Part shown: positions 49,064 through 58,913 of the stretch, one piece after another
Layout: every line of letters starts with the position of its first letter
How positions within the stretch are numbered: the stretch's first letter is position 1
Source of the DNA: a methanotrophic endosymbiont of Bathymodiolus puteoserpentis (Logatchev)
GTDB lineage: Bacteria; Pseudomonadota; Gammaproteobacteria; Methylococcales; Methylomonadaceae
Direction: 5' to 3'
DNA length: 64,000 nucleotides
Assembly (NCBI RefSeq): GCF_900128525.1
Contig: NZ_FQTQ01000059.1
Coordinates: forward strand, 1-64,000
Notes under the pieces: generated by a model
What the model saw: only the letters and a program-made list of their open reading frames with translations
What the model was told of the DNA's origin: nothing
The model's database searches: none
Program-made: the position numbers and the translations under genes

Positions 49064-52000
49064 TTAACTTTCCGCCATTGCTACTGCTTCTTGAATATCG
49101 ACAGCTACCATACGAGAAACACCGGGTTCTTTCATGGTAACACCTGCTAATTGTCCCGCAATTTCCATCGTCACTTTATTATGTGAAATATATAAAAACT
49201 GCACATTGGCTGACATTTCCTCAACCATTGCTGAAAAACGTCGTACATTTGCCTCATCTAAAGGGGCATCCACTTCATCCAGCAAACAAAAAGGCGCTGG
49301 ATTCAAATCAAAAATAGAAAAAACTAAAGCCACAGCGGTTAAAGCTTTTTCTCCGCCTGATAATAAATTAATAGAACTATTTCGCTTGCCAGGCGGTTGA
49401 GCAATAATATTAACACCACTTTCCAGTAAATCATCACCTGTTAATGATAAATAAGCTTTACCACCACCAAATAGCTTTGGAAACTTTTCTTGTAGGCCGA
49501 CGTTTATTTTATCAAAGGTATCCTTAAATCGTTGCCTACTTTCATTATCAATCTTAGTAATGGCAGTTTCTAAAATTTGCAAAGCCTCTAATAAATCGCT
49601 ATTTTGCTCATTAAGAAAATTCATACGCTCAGACTGCGCTTTAAACTCTTCTATTGCTGTTAAATTAATCGTCCCCAATCGCTCAATCTGACGACCTAAA
49701 TCATCTACTTTAATTTTCCAGGCGGGTTCATCTGCATACCTAGGAATATCTTGCATAATCGTTTGCGCCTCCGCACCTAACTCTTGCAACTGCTCTGTCA
49801 ACGTTTGTTGGCGTACTTGGCTTTCCTGCTGCTCAAAGCGAATGCTATCTAATAACTCTTTTTTCTTTTCTATATCTAGCTGTACAGAAGAAAACCGCTC
49901 TGCTGACTCGGCAATATCAGCTTCTAAAATAACTTGCTGTGCACGCAGCTGCTCTAAATTTTTTTCCAATTCATCTTTATTTTGTTGCAAAACCTCCAGA
50001 TCGTAGCGCTCATCATCCATGGGCTGCAAGGTCTGATGCAATTTCTTATCCAACTCAGTAATGCGCTCTTGAGACTGCTGTTGCTGTAATTGCAAGCGCT
50101 CTATTTGTTTTGTCGTTAAGGCATCAGAGGCTTTTAAGCTGGATATTTTTGCTTGCAGGCTGTGCACCTGCTGACGCATGTCATTTACCTGCCTATCACT
50201 TTGTTCGCTTTGTGTTTGTAAACTATGACGATCTTGCTCTAATTGTAATTTCTTTTCAGTCAGCGCTGCCATCGCTTCTTCTGCTTGCTCCTTAACCATC
50301 AAAGCTTCTGCTCTCGTCTCACTACTTTCTAACAGTTCACTATTAATATCAGCCAGTTCATTACTTACTTGCACTAAGCGTTGTTGTTGCTGTTCCGCAC
50401 GAGCCGAGTATGCACTGAATTCTGCATTTTTCAAGGACAACTCATTGCTTACTTGCTTATCTTTATTTTGCAACACTTCCCGCTGCTTTTCAGCTTCTTT
50501 TAAAAAGTCTTCTGTAGTGACTAATTGCTCCTCCATAATAACGACGCGCGCTTGTAGTTCTACCTGCTCTTCTTTTAATAAACGTAATTGCTTTTCTCTT
50601 TGTAAAACACCGCTTTTAGCATCATGCTCGCGCACAATCTTAACCCACCCATACCCCATCCAAGCACCTTGCGGGGTAATAATAGATTCATAGGATTTTA
50701 ATTTGCTAGCTAACTCCCTAGCCTGTTCTGTATTATCGGCACAATAAATCCCCGATAACAAGCCTTGTAAATTCCACGGCGTTTTAATTTTATCCAATAA
50801 TCGCGGTAAGCCTTTACTTAACTCTTCAGTGTATTCGTGTGCCGTCTCAAACAACGTGACTGATTCATTGCTTAAAGTCGCAAGCTCATTAATCAGTTGA
50901 TCGGCATTATCAATACACACCGCCTCTAAATAAGTACCTAATACTGTTTCAACTGCACTCTCCCAGCCAGTATCAACGTCAATAAATTCAGCAAGACGCT
51001 GATTTTCAGCTAAAGCTACTCTATCCAGCCAATGCGTTAATTTTTGATTATCCTTACCCATTGCATGTTGCTGTAATAATTCCAGCGAAGTCACTTTACC
51101 TTTTACACTTTGTAATTCAGAGCGATTACCATGCAATATCTCGTGATATTGTTTAATAGACTGGCGTAACTCTTTAATCGATAAATGTACCGTATCTAAG
51201 TCAATTTGAACTTTCTCTCTTTGCTCCTCAATCAAATTAATCGCTTGATCCAAACTATCAATTTCAAGGTGCAAACCTTGCTCACTTAATTCCTCTTGTT
51301 CACCCTGTAATCGTTGTAAGCGACTTTGCAATTGAAAAGCCTGATTTTCCAATTGAGCCACCAGCATACGCTTAACTTCCGCTTGCTCGCGGTAATTGGC
51401 ATATTGATTCTGATAAGCTTCCCACTCTTGTTGCCAAGCTAGGCGCTGCTCTTGAGCCGCCAGCTGAATTTCCAGCACGCCCTCCTCTTTATCTTGAGCA
51501 ATTAACAAGGACTCTTCCGCTACCAACAAAGATTCTTTTAACTCATCTAACTGCAATAAATCATCATCTAAATTGACTCCAAGCTGCTCTGCTTGATCAC
51601 GTAACCTCACTAGCTCTTGCTCAGTCTCCTCATGCGATTGTTCATTATGTTTAATCACTTGATCTAAACGACTCACCTCAGCAAGCAAACCATAATACTC
51701 CGCTTGCTGTTGATCTAAAGTCTGTTGCTGTACTTTATATCTTGTGCGTTTTTCCTCCAACGCTTGTTCTAGCGCCTTACGCTCCATAAATAACTTATTA
51801 TGAGCGCTCGCAGCATCTTGTAGCTTACTATCCAGTTGTTGCGCCTTAACATGATACGTATTCCAACGCATCGCCAATAGCTGCAACCTTAATTCACGCT
51901 CCTGCGCTTTTAAAGTGGTATATTTTTCTGCTTTTTCTGCTTGTTTTTTTAAATGATTTAATTGCTTTTCAACTTCATCACGTACATCATCTAAGCGTTC

Positions 52001-52573
52001 TAAATTCTCACGCGTATGGCGCATACGCATTTCGGTTTCATTACGTCGTTCTTTATATTTAGAAACACCCGCCGCCTCTTCTATATGTATCCGTAACTCA
52101 TCAGGTTTAGCTTCAACAACGCGTGAAATAGTGCCTTGCTCAATAATCGCATAACTGCGCGCCCCTAAGCCTGTGCCTAAAAATAAATCAGTAATATCTT
52201 TACGTCGGCATTTGGTACCATTAAATTGATAAATAGACTGACCGTCACGGCTCACTAGGCGCTTAATAGCAATCGTTGTGTATTGGGCATATTCGCCACC
52301 CGCTTTACCTTCACTATTATCGAAAACTAACTCAACTGATGCTTTGTTGACTGGCTTTCTGCTTGAAGAACCATTAAAAATAACATCAGTCATACTACCG
52401 CCGCGCAAATGCTTGGCTGAGCTTTCGCCCATCACCCAACGTACCGCATCAATAATATTAGATTTCCCACAGCCATTAGGACCCACGATACTGATTAAAT
52501 TCCCTTTAATAGGAATCGTTGTCGCATCAACAAATGATTTAAATCCTGCAAGTTTAATTTTTTCCAGCTTCAT
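49064..52573 (-). CDS. smc: Chromosome segregation protein SMC
   Basis: SMC condenses and organises the chromosome with ScpA and ScpB. The 1169-residue protein has Walker A GPNGCGKSN near residue 32, long coiled coils (about 170-500 and 650-1000), a hinge around 510-640, and the C-terminal signature LLSGGEKALTAVALVF with Walker B FCLLDEVDAPLDE. All motor motifs are present. The gene heads the smc-zipA unit; the facing gene at 52695 is divergent. Confidence 0.97.
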   Translation of the reverse strand: MKLEKIKLAGFKSFVDATTIPIKGNLISIVGPNGCGKSNIIDAVRWVMGESSAKHLRGGSMTDVIFNGSSSRKPVNKASVELVFDNSEGKAGGEYAQYTTIAIKRLVSRDGQSIYQFNGTKCRRKDITDLFLGTGLGARSYAIIEQGTISRVVEAKPDELRIHIEEAAGVSKYKERRNETEMRMRHTRENLERLDDVRDEVEKQLNHLKKQAEKAEKYTTLKAQERELRLQLLAMRWNTYHVKAQQLDSKLQDAASAHNKLFMERKALEQALEEKRTRYKVQQQTLDQQQAEYYGLLAEVSRLDQVIKHNEQSHEETEQELVRLRDQAEQLGVNLDDDLLQLDELKESLLVAEESLLIAQDKEEGVLEIQLAAQEQRLAWQQEWEAYQNQYANYREQAEVKRMLVAQLENQAFQLQSRLQRLQGEQEELSEQGLHLEIDSLDQAINLIEEQREKVQIDLDTVHLSIKELRQSIKQYHEILHGNRSELQSVKGKVTSLELLQQHAMGKDNQKLTHWLDRVALAENQRLAEFIDVDTGWESAVETVLGTYLEAVCIDNADQLINELATLSNESVTLFETAHEYTEELSKGLPRLLDKIKTPWNLQGLLSGIYCADNTEQARELASKLKSYESIITPQGAWMGYGWVKIVREHDAKSGVLQREKQLRLLKEEQVELQARVVIMEEQLVTTEDFLKEAEKQREVLQNKDKQVSNELSLKNAEFSAYSARAEQQQQRLVQVSNELADINSELLESSETRAEALMVKEQAEEAMAALTEKKLQLEQDRHSLQTQSEQSDRQVNDMRQQVHSLQAKISSLKASDALTTKQIERLQLQQQQSQERITELDKKLHQTLQPMDDERYDLEVLQQNKDELEKNLEQLRAQQVILEADIAESAERFSSVQLDIEKKKELLDSIRFEQQESQVRQQTLTEQLQELGAEAQTIMQDIPRYADEPAWKIKVDDLGRQIERLGTINLTAIEEFKAQSERMNFLNEQNSDLLEALQILETAITKIDNESRQRFKDTFDKINVGLQEKFPKLFGGGKAYLSLTGDDLLESGVNIIAQPPGKRNSSINLLSGGEKALTAVALVFSIFDLNPAPFCLLDEVDAPLDEANVRRFSAMVEEMSANVQFLYISHNKVTMEIAGQLAGVTMKEPGVSRMVAVDIQEAVAMAES

Positions 52574-52694
52574 AACTGGTAAAATATCCGGTTTAATAAA
52601 AAGTGACTATTATACTTTATGTATGCTTACTGTAGTTGACGAAATTTGCACGAAAAATGTATAAATTATACCGCCCCCAATCCTAAGCTAAAAC

Positions 52695-52976
52695 ATGCCT
52701 AAAACCTTTTACACCTCTGACTTAGCGGTCGCATTAAAATACGATGGTAAAAATGCGCCTAGAGTCACGGCCAAAGGTGAAGGGGTTACAGCAGAACAGA
52801 TTTTAGCCATCGCCGAAAAACACGGCATTCCTTTACAAACCGAACCTGAACTGGCAAGAATTTTAGCGCAAGTTCCTTTAGGCGACGAAATCCCTAAAGA
52901 ACTTTATACCGCCGTCGCTGAAGTCATCGCCTTTGCCTATTATTTAAGCGGAAAAACACCCGATCATGACCTTTAA
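52695..52976 (+). CDS. FlhB C-terminal-domain-like protein
   Basis: The 93 residues resemble the cytoplasmic tail of the flagellar export switch FlhB/YscU: LAVALKYDGKNAPRVTAKGEG, then IAEKHGIPLQTEPELARIL and IPKELYTAVAEVIAFAYYL. The autocleavage motif NPTH that normally precedes ALKY is absent (here YTSDLAVALKY), so self-cleavage cannot occur. Such stand-alone FlhB-tail paralogues exist in many bacteria and may substitute for the C-terminal part of FlhB. Its stop overlaps the start of psd by 11 bases. With flhA truncated in the same window, a flagellar role is doubtful. Confidence 0.8.
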   Translation: MPKTFYTSDLAVALKYDGKNAPRVTAKGEGVTAEQILAIAEKHGIPLQTEPELARILAQVPLGDEIPKELYTAVAEVIAFAYYLSGKTPDHDL

Positions 52977-53823
52977 AGAAAGCCTAACGACCCTGCCACA
53001 ATACCTATTGCCACACCATCCTTTATCCAGACTGATGAGACAATTGACTCATAGTGAAAATAAAATATGGAAAAATTTTTTTATTAAACAAATTGTCAAT
53101 CATTATGGCGTTAATATAGAGGAAGCGATTGATTCGGATATTAACGCTTATCCGAGCTTCAACCATTTTTTTACCCGCGCACTAAAACCCGGCGCTAGAA
53201 CGGTGTCCAATAGTGCCGGCGATATTGCCTGCCCAGCCGATGGCGCAGTGAGTCAAGCCGGTAATATTACCGAAGGCAATATTATTCAAGCTAAAGGCAA
53301 AAGCTATACAGCAGTAGATTTATTAGGCGGCGACGAACAGCGTGCTGCACCTTTTAAAAATGGTAAATTCACGACCATTTACTTATCACCTAAAGATTAT
53401 CATCGCTTACATATGCCTTTAGATGGCACATTAAGGGAAATGATTCATGTACCTGGGCGTTTATTCAGCGTTAATGCAGCAACAGCTAATTCAGTACCCC
53501 GTTTATTTGCCCGAAATGAACGGGTCATCGCTATTTTTGATACCGAAATTGGACCGATGGCTTTAGTTTTAGTCGGTGCAATTTTTGTCGCGAGCATTGA
53601 AACCGTTTGGCATGGCGAAGTCACGCCCCCAACGGCAAAAAGTATTCAAACTTGGCAGTATAAAGACAATGCGCCGCATCTAAAAAGGGGCGAAGAACTC
53701 GGCCGATTTAATATGGGCTCAACGATTATTGCTTTATTTGGCGAAAACGTAATGAACTGGGAAGATACTTTGGTTCCTGGCAAAAAAGTACAACTGGGCG
53801 AGAAAATAGGCAATACTTTATAA
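52966..53823 (+). CDS. psd: Phosphatidylserine decarboxylase proenzyme
   Basis: Psd makes phosphatidylethanolamine from phosphatidylserine at the inner membrane, using a pyruvoyl group. The 285-residue proenzyme shows the autocleavage site in FNMGSTIIALF near residue 248 (Gly-Ser-Thr). Other landmarks are CPADGAVSQAG near 85 and LSPKDYHRLHMPLDG near 138, with the catalytic histidines. The gene is complete, and its start lies inside the preceding small gene. Confidence 0.95.
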   Translation: MTFKESLTTLPQYLLPHHPLSRLMRQLTHSENKIWKNFFIKQIVNHYGVNIEEAIDSDINAYPSFNHFFTRALKPGARTVSNSAGDIACPADGAVSQAGNITEGNIIQAKGKSYTAVDLLGGDEQRAAPFKNGKFTTIYLSPKDYHRLHMPLDGTLREMIHVPGRLFSVNAATANSVPRLFARNERVIAIFDTEIGPMALVLVGAIFVASIETVWHGEVTPPTAKSIQTWQYKDNAPHLKRGEELGRFNMGSTIIALFGENVMNWEDTLVPGKKVQLGEKIGNTL

Positions 53824-54038
53824 TTTTACGTATTTTAATAATCCCTCGTCATTAAACATAAAGGCGCGCTTTTGCTGCTTAAATGGGCGCGCCACATCTA
53901 CCTCATAAAATACCTGAGACTCCTATCACCAAATATTCATATATATACGGCGCAACTTAGCTAAGTTCCAATACGCCCTTCACTACGTAAAAAATCGCTA
54001 TGTTTACCTAACGGATTGTCAAGATAACTTAACTAAAC

Positions 54039-54105
54039 TAGTCTCACGTACTGCTACCGCAGTACACTTCAATTTGGCGACAGCCCTGTCGTCTATCGTG
54101 GACTA
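54039..54105. repeat. Cruciform-like repeat with two inner hairpins
   Basis: The outer arms tagtctcacg (54039-54048) and cgtggacta (54097-54105) enclose two inner hairpins: gtactg...cagtac (54047-54064) and gcgacag...ctgtcgt (54077-54092). The three-stem shape resembles short intergenic repeats. No T-tract or protein-coding potential is seen. Confidence 0.5.
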
Positions 54106-54350
54106 AAAATATTCGAATCATTATTTCCCTACTCTAAATAGCATAACTAACAAGGCTTTTAGAGCTTCTGCTCAGGCACTACTTGCATTCAAGTTTTTAA
54201 CCATACTGTGAATTATCTCACAAACCATAAATACCAAGTAATCTAGTATGTTTTATGCTTCAATTTTATTCTTAACTGAAAATTTCGTTCACTACCGTGC
54301 ACTTTTAAATGCCGGCATTACCAAACCCTGAAAATACGCAGATTAGTTGT

Positions 54351-54455
54351 TTAGGAGTGACCGATTGGGGTTGACTAAAAACAACCCAATGACTGCGACT
54401 AGGAGGATGACTGCCGAACAGAGGCTTAAGAGAAGACTCTGAACAGAACTCCTAA
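54351..54455 (+). ncRNA. Candidate structured 5' leader of the phosphatase operon
   Basis: A closing stem ttaggagt / actcctaa (54351-54358 with 54448-54455) surrounds at least two hairpins: attggggttg with caacccaat (54364-54373 with 54382-54390), and cagag...ctctg near 54418-54441. The octamer atgactgc occurs twice between them. This multi-branched layout about 100 bases before the start codon resembles a regulatory RNA leader. It matches no riboswitch class I can name; the structure was paired by eye only. Confidence 0.35.
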
Positions 54456-54563
54456 CTCAAAAAGCAACAACTTTAACTTATATAGAGGGGATATTTAAAA
54501 CTACAGGACCAACCTAAAAAATCATCTAAATGCGCTACATATAACAATAATAAGGAGAAAATA

Positions 54564-57311
54564 GTGAAAGAAATTTTACGTAAAATCCAAGATAAAAAAA
54601 GGCAAGTAAATAATTTACTGAGGAGTTTTACAACCTCAATACTAAACCAATATACTACTGTCTTGTTTATTCTTGCTATCAGTATAGGTATATCTTATCT
54701 TGTTGTAATATATGATTTAAAAAATCAAGAAGGAAATGCTACCCTCATTCAGTTAAGTACAGAACAAGGTCAACTTGTTCAAGCCATTAACTTTTATTCT
54801 ACAGTATTACTTTCCTCTAATAATGAGTTAACGATTCGCAAAGCCAAAGGACATATATCCAAAAACGTTTCCCGCTTAAAAGAAATACATACATCCTTAA
54901 AAAGTGGTGACCGTTTTATTCGCGAGGGAACCCGAATAGTACAAGTCCGAGGCCTGTTAGATGATGATCTAAGCAAACTCTTCTTTCAGGGCGACCCTTC
55001 ACTCGATGACAGAATGCGTAATTACACGGGATTATTACGTGATTTACAACATACCCCTCTTAATAAGCTAAAGAGCAAAAAGGCAGACTTCAAGAAACTT
55101 TATTATACAATGACACCTCCCTTACTAGATTCCTTAAGTAAGGTAAGTAGTTATTATAAAAGACAAACTGAGGCAATGCTATCTAACGCTAAAAGCAAGC
55201 AGAACTTTGTGTTTATGATAAACCTTAGCGTTTTAACATTACTAGGGATGGGATTATTACAACCCTTAGTTAAACGCCTACAGGATAGTATGCTTAAGGC
55301 CGAATCAGAAAAAAACTTTGCCGATAATGTAATTAATACAGCTCAAGCTTTTATTATCGGTCTTGATAGCTCAGCTAATGTCGTCTTATTTAACGAATAT
55401 GCAGAAGAAAACACCGGCTGGGCTAAAGAAGAGGTGTTAGGAAATAATTTTTTTGAAACCTTTATTCCTAATAGCGAGCAAGCAGCATTAAAAACTTTAT
55501 TCACTGATATGATGAGTGGAGCGGTAGAATTTTCTGATGAAATCGAAACGCAAGTTCAAGTCAGTACCGGTGAGATTATTAATGTTATTTGGCATACCAC
55601 TACAATTTTAGATATCAAAACCAAGCAACCAGTGATGTTTTTAGCAACGGGTAGTGATATTACCGAACGTAAACAGGCAGAAGAAAATCTCCAGCGTGTC
55701 CATGCTGAAATGGAAGTTATTACCCACCGTTTACAAGGTGAAGTAAATCTAGCTGCGACTTTACAGCGTTCTATTTTGCCAGATCCTCATGTTGAATTAC
55801 CTGGCATACAAGGGTTTGCAAACCTGCTAACCTCTAGTGAGGTCGGTGGGGACTATTATGATTACTATAAAGTTGCTGGGCATCAAAGTATTATCCTGAT
55901 TGGTGATGTAAGTGGTCATGGTGTTGCGGCTGGAACCATGGTAAGTGCCGCGAAAGCTGGGGTTTATCCGCTGATTCACGAAGGAATCACTAATCCATCC
56001 GAAATTTTAAACCTATTAAACGAAACTCTGTTAATGACAGCGCAACAATCGCTGTTAATGACCATGAACTGTTTAACGCTAGATGCACGCACAGGAAAAT
56101 TACAATTTGCTAATGCGGGTCATGTACTACCTTATTTATGGCGTAATCATGAACAACACTGGGAGATGTTAGAAGCCTCAGGTTTACCTCTCGGTAAAAA
56201 TATTGACTCAAACTATGCGGAATCTGCAATAGAAATTGAAATGGAAGTCGGTGATAGGCTATTCTTATTTACCGATGGCCTGGTTGAAGAAGAATCTCCT
56301 TCAGGAGAAGCATTCGGTTATGACCGCCTAGAAGATATTTTAAGTCAGTGTGGCGATGTCGATGCAGAAACTATTAAAGACTATTTAATGGAAGCTTTAG
56401 CCATTCATTGTGAAACAGAAAGTTTTGGTGACGACGTAAGTATCATGGTACTCAACCATAGTGATCGTCTCACATCAGAGGCCAGCAATACAGAAGCTGA
56501 TATCAGTGATATTATCCGCATTACTGAAAGTTTCTACCGTCAAGGTGACCACCCGATACCACGTATTTCCAGAGAGTATGTTGTCTTTATCGCAGAGCAA
56601 CAATTTGCAGACCTACTAGACCGTTTAAGTAAAGATGGTATCTGTCGAATTCTCCCTAAATACAGTGATTTTTGTGAACAAATCGGTTGGAATCACTTAT
56701 TAAGCCAACACCATGAGACACCTGATGATGATTTATTCGTCTTAATGCCACATTTACCTCAGCATAGACAATTTCAGCTATCTCATACTGACGATAAGCT
56801 GTATGTCATGGAAGAAATCGTTTCCTGGATTTCTGATCAAGGCACTGTTCCGCAAGAGCATATCGATGCACTTGTCGTTATTCTCGATGAAATGTCTGAG
56901 AACAGCCTTTATGCTGCGCCAAGAGATGGTAAAGGAATCGCTTACTATGCAAAAGGAGAGTCACGTGAATTATCCGAGCATGAAGAGGTACGTATTGATA
57001 TTGCCTTGAGTGATGATCGATTGGGGCTAATGATTACTGATAACTGGGGAACATTACCTGCTTCTGTCTTTTTACAGAAAATGGCTCATGCCATGGATGA
57101 GGGAGTAGAAGCTGGTGTCGGTGGTGCTGGCCTATATATGATGTGGCGCTTATCACACTACTTCCAGATTCGCGTCCATCCGCAACATAGGACACAAGTT
57201 ACCACTTTATGGGATTTAAAGCAGCCCGTAAATATGGATATTAATTCAGGATTTCAATTTATTCATCATAGTCAATATGAGCCATTAGCTCAAAATAGAG
57301 AGAGGGTTTAA
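54564..57311 (+). CDS. Membrane sensor with PAS, PP2C (SpoIIE) phosphatase and HATPase domains
   Basis: The 915-residue protein has a membrane helix near 31-52, an extracytoplasmic helical region to about 210, and a second helix near 213-236. A PAS domain follows (about 255-370). The PP2C/SpoIIE phosphatase domain (about 395-625) has SEVGGDYYDYY, LIGDVSGHGVAAG and SFGDDVSIMVL, which carry the metal-binding aspartates. A linker of unknown type spans 640-790. The C-terminus is a HATPase of the anti-sigma kinase kind, with N-box LDEMSENSLYAAP, DNWG and GVGGAGLYMMWRL. Thus one chain holds phosphatase and kinase modules. The next gene, four bases later, encodes a STAS protein, the expected substrate of both. 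Confidence 0.85.
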   Translation: MKEILRKIQDKKRQVNNLLRSFTTSILNQYTTVLFILAISIGISYLVVIYDLKNQEGNATLIQLSTEQGQLVQAINFYSTVLLSSNNELTIRKAKGHISKNVSRLKEIHTSLKSGDRFIREGTRIVQVRGLLDDDLSKLFFQGDPSLDDRMRNYTGLLRDLQHTPLNKLKSKKADFKKLYYTMTPPLLDSLSKVSSYYKRQTEAMLSNAKSKQNFVFMINLSVLTLLGMGLLQPLVKRLQDSMLKAESEKNFADNVINTAQAFIIGLDSSANVVLFNEYAEENTGWAKEEVLGNNFFETFIPNSEQAALKTLFTDMMSGAVEFSDEIETQVQVSTGEIINVIWHTTTILDIKTKQPVMFLATGSDITERKQAEENLQRVHAEMEVITHRLQGEVNLAATLQRSILPDPHVELPGIQGFANLLTSSEVGGDYYDYYKVAGHQSIILIGDVSGHGVAAGTMVSAAKAGVYPLIHEGITNPSEILNLLNETLLMTAQQSLLMTMNCLTLDARTGKLQFANAGHVLPYLWRNHEQHWEMLEASGLPLGKNIDSNYAESAIEIEMEVGDRLFLFTDGLVEEESPSGEAFGYDRLEDILSQCGDVDAETIKDYLMEALAIHCETESFGDDVSIMVLNHSDRLTSEASNTEADISDIIRITESFYRQGDHPIPRISREYVVFIAEQQFADLLDRLSKDGICRILPKYSDFCEQIGWNHLLSQHHETPDDDLFVLMPHLPQHRQFQLSHTDDKLYVMEEIVSWISDQGTVPQEHIDALVVILDEMSENSLYAAPRDGKGIAYYAKGESRELSEHEEVRIDIALSDDRLGLMITDNWGTLPASVFLQKMAHAMDEGVEAGVGGAGLYMMWRLSHYFQIRVHPQHRTQVTTLWDLKQPVNMDINSGFQFIHHSQYEPLAQNRERV

Positions 57312-57314
57312 CTC

Positions 57315-58460
57315 ATGGCAATTTCAGATATTCTTACCATAAAAAAACTTTCTGACAGCAACAACACTTACTGTTTTGATTGTGCCGGTTCTATTGACGT
57401 TAACGCTAAAATACCGTTGGAGACTTTGCTTATTGTTCCCGCAAAAGCGCGTGTTATTTTAGAATTTAAAAAAATAGAGCGAGTTAATTCGATGGGCTTA
57501 TCGCTACTCCTAAAAATATTTGAGGAATGGGAAAAAAAGCAAATTATCATTGAAGTTAAAGATCTAAACCGCATGGTGAATATGCTATTTAAGATTACTG
57601 GACTAGGCCGCTTTATACAAGGCGGCAATGATATAACAAAAACAGGCGAGAAAAATACCATCAACCCACAAGCCCCCATCCATGCAAATGCAAACAAATC
57701 AGCTGAAGGCTTAAGTAAAAAATCACATATCAAAAAGAAATTGAATTTTGTTGCCAGCTTACAAACGGGGCAACAACTAACTGGCTGGTATTTATTTAAT
57801 ACTTATTTACAAAGGCGCATGCAAAAAGCCATACACTTTGATCAATCACAAGATGTATTGAACGAATCCAGTATTGATATTCTATTTGCCAAACCTTTTG
57901 AAGCCTGCTCCATGATTAAGCGGCGCGGTTTTGTCCCCATTATGCGCCCTATTGCAGAGGCCGATGAAGTTATTATTTTAACGCGTGCAGATGATGAGCG
58001 CGAACTGGCAGACTTTAAACAAGCCAACGTCGTTACTGCATCAGAAAATAGTTTTGTGTATATATTAGGGCGCTTCTTATGCGATGAAAGTGAGCTAGAT
58101 TCATCTAAGTTTAATTTCACTTTCTCTGGTAATGAAATCAAATCCTTACAAGTGCTAATTAAAAAGAAAGCAGACTTATTGTTTATGCTAAAGAAAACCT
58201 ATGAAGGTTTATCTTCTTTTAGCAAAAAGAATGTCCGTAAACTTGATGAGAGCGCAACTGATTTTGCATTTCATCTATTCTCCATCGCTCCAGACTTAGA
58301 ACAAGAGGGTAAAGCCTTGCATACCATTCTTAAAGAAATGTCTGAAGATGATAAAGGCAAAGAAATTTTAAAAGATATAGAGTTTCAAGGCTGGTGCCCT
58401 GTTGAAGAGGGAGAGCTTAAAATGCTGACAATGGTTTTTGACCGTTATGTGAACGAGTAG
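57315..58460 (+). CDS. STAS-domain protein with unknown C-terminal region
   Basis: Residues 1-105 form a STAS (anti-sigma factor antagonist) domain: ARVILEFKKIERVNSMGLSLLLKI (in part), with the serine of the [DN]-S-x-G phosphorylation motif present at about 58. The remaining 275 residues are not recognised; a predicted helical part near 300-345 ends in GWCPVEEGELKML. The gene starts four bases after the phosphatase/kinase gene, so a partner-switching circuit is inferred: dephosphorylation would activate the STAS domain. The output partner is not visible in the window. Confidence 0.75.
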   Translation: MAISDILTIKKLSDSNNTYCFDCAGSIDVNAKIPLETLLIVPAKARVILEFKKIERVNSMGLSLLLKIFEEWEKKQIIIEVKDLNRMVNMLFKITGLGRFIQGGNDITKTGEKNTINPQAPIHANANKSAEGLSKKSHIKKKLNFVASLQTGQQLTGWYLFNTYLQRRMQKAIHFDQSQDVLNESSIDILFAKPFEACSMIKRRGFVPIMRPIAEADEVIILTRADDERELADFKQANVVTASENSFVYILGRFLCDESELDSSKFNFTFSGNEIKSLQVLIKKKADLLFMLKKTYEGLSSFSKKNVRKLDESATDFAFHLFSIAPDLEQEGKALHTILKEMSEDDKGKEILKDIEFQGWCPVEEGELKMLTMVFDRYVNE

Positions 58461-58623
58461 TAAAAGAGAGCTAAAAACCAAGGGACTGTCGGTAATTAAG
58501 ACACTACCATTTTTCGGAAGGTACAAACATGCACCCTTCTCATTCAATACAAGGCCTTCATAAACCAGTTAGTTCAATGGTCGACTAATGTCGACTTTAA
58601 CATTGTTCATTAAGTATAATCAG

Positions 58624-58656
58624 CGGTGACTTTCTTTATGAAAGTCACCGTTTTTT
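58624..58656 (+). terminator. Rho-independent terminator after the STAS gene
   Basis: The arms cggtgactttc and gaaagtcaccg (11 base pairs) enclose a 5-base loop and are followed by six T. It closes the phosphatase-STAS operon. Confidence 0.9.
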
Positions 58657-58690
58657 AGTAAATCAATAACTATAAATCCCCATTTGTTAC

Positions 58691-58909
58691 TTAATAATGC
58701 GGCGGCCTTTCATCAGCTGCTAACAATGCATTGCCTGATTGTGGTGCCGTATCAGATAAGTCTCTAACCCGCCCCAACAATTGTTGCGTAAGATTCTCTA
58801 AGGCATCTATCTGATTTTGTTGTTTACACACAATATCATTTAATTGTGCGATAGTATCTTCCTGGTAAGCAATTTTTATTTCTATACTAATAAGGCGATC
58901 TTCACTCAT
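58691..58909 (-). CDS. slyX: SlyX family protein
   Basis: The 72-residue protein is a short coiled coil (RLISIEIKIAYQEDTIAQLND...) ending in the family's typical ERPPHY. The function is unknown. It lies five bases behind ppnP on the same strand. Confidence 0.9.
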   Translation of the reverse strand: MSEDRLISIEIKIAYQEDTIAQLNDIVCKQQNQIDALENLTQQLLGRVRDLSDTAPQSGNALLAADERPPHY

Positions 58910-58913
58910 AGCG

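Larger units (their letters stand above)
53824..54563. other. 740-base gene-free region with folded elements
   Basis: Between psd and the phosphatase gene no supported reading frame is present. The region holds a cruciform-like repeat (54039-54105), a candidate structured leader (54351-54455), a ggcgcgc/gcgcgcc inverted pair near 53862-53892 behind psd, and a strong aaggag ribosome binding site at the right end for the phosphatase gene. Confidence 0.7.

Noticed and set aside
54248-54331. 27-codon frame in the gene-free region
   Set aside because: No ribosome binding site and no recognisable product; expected by chance in AT-rich DNA.
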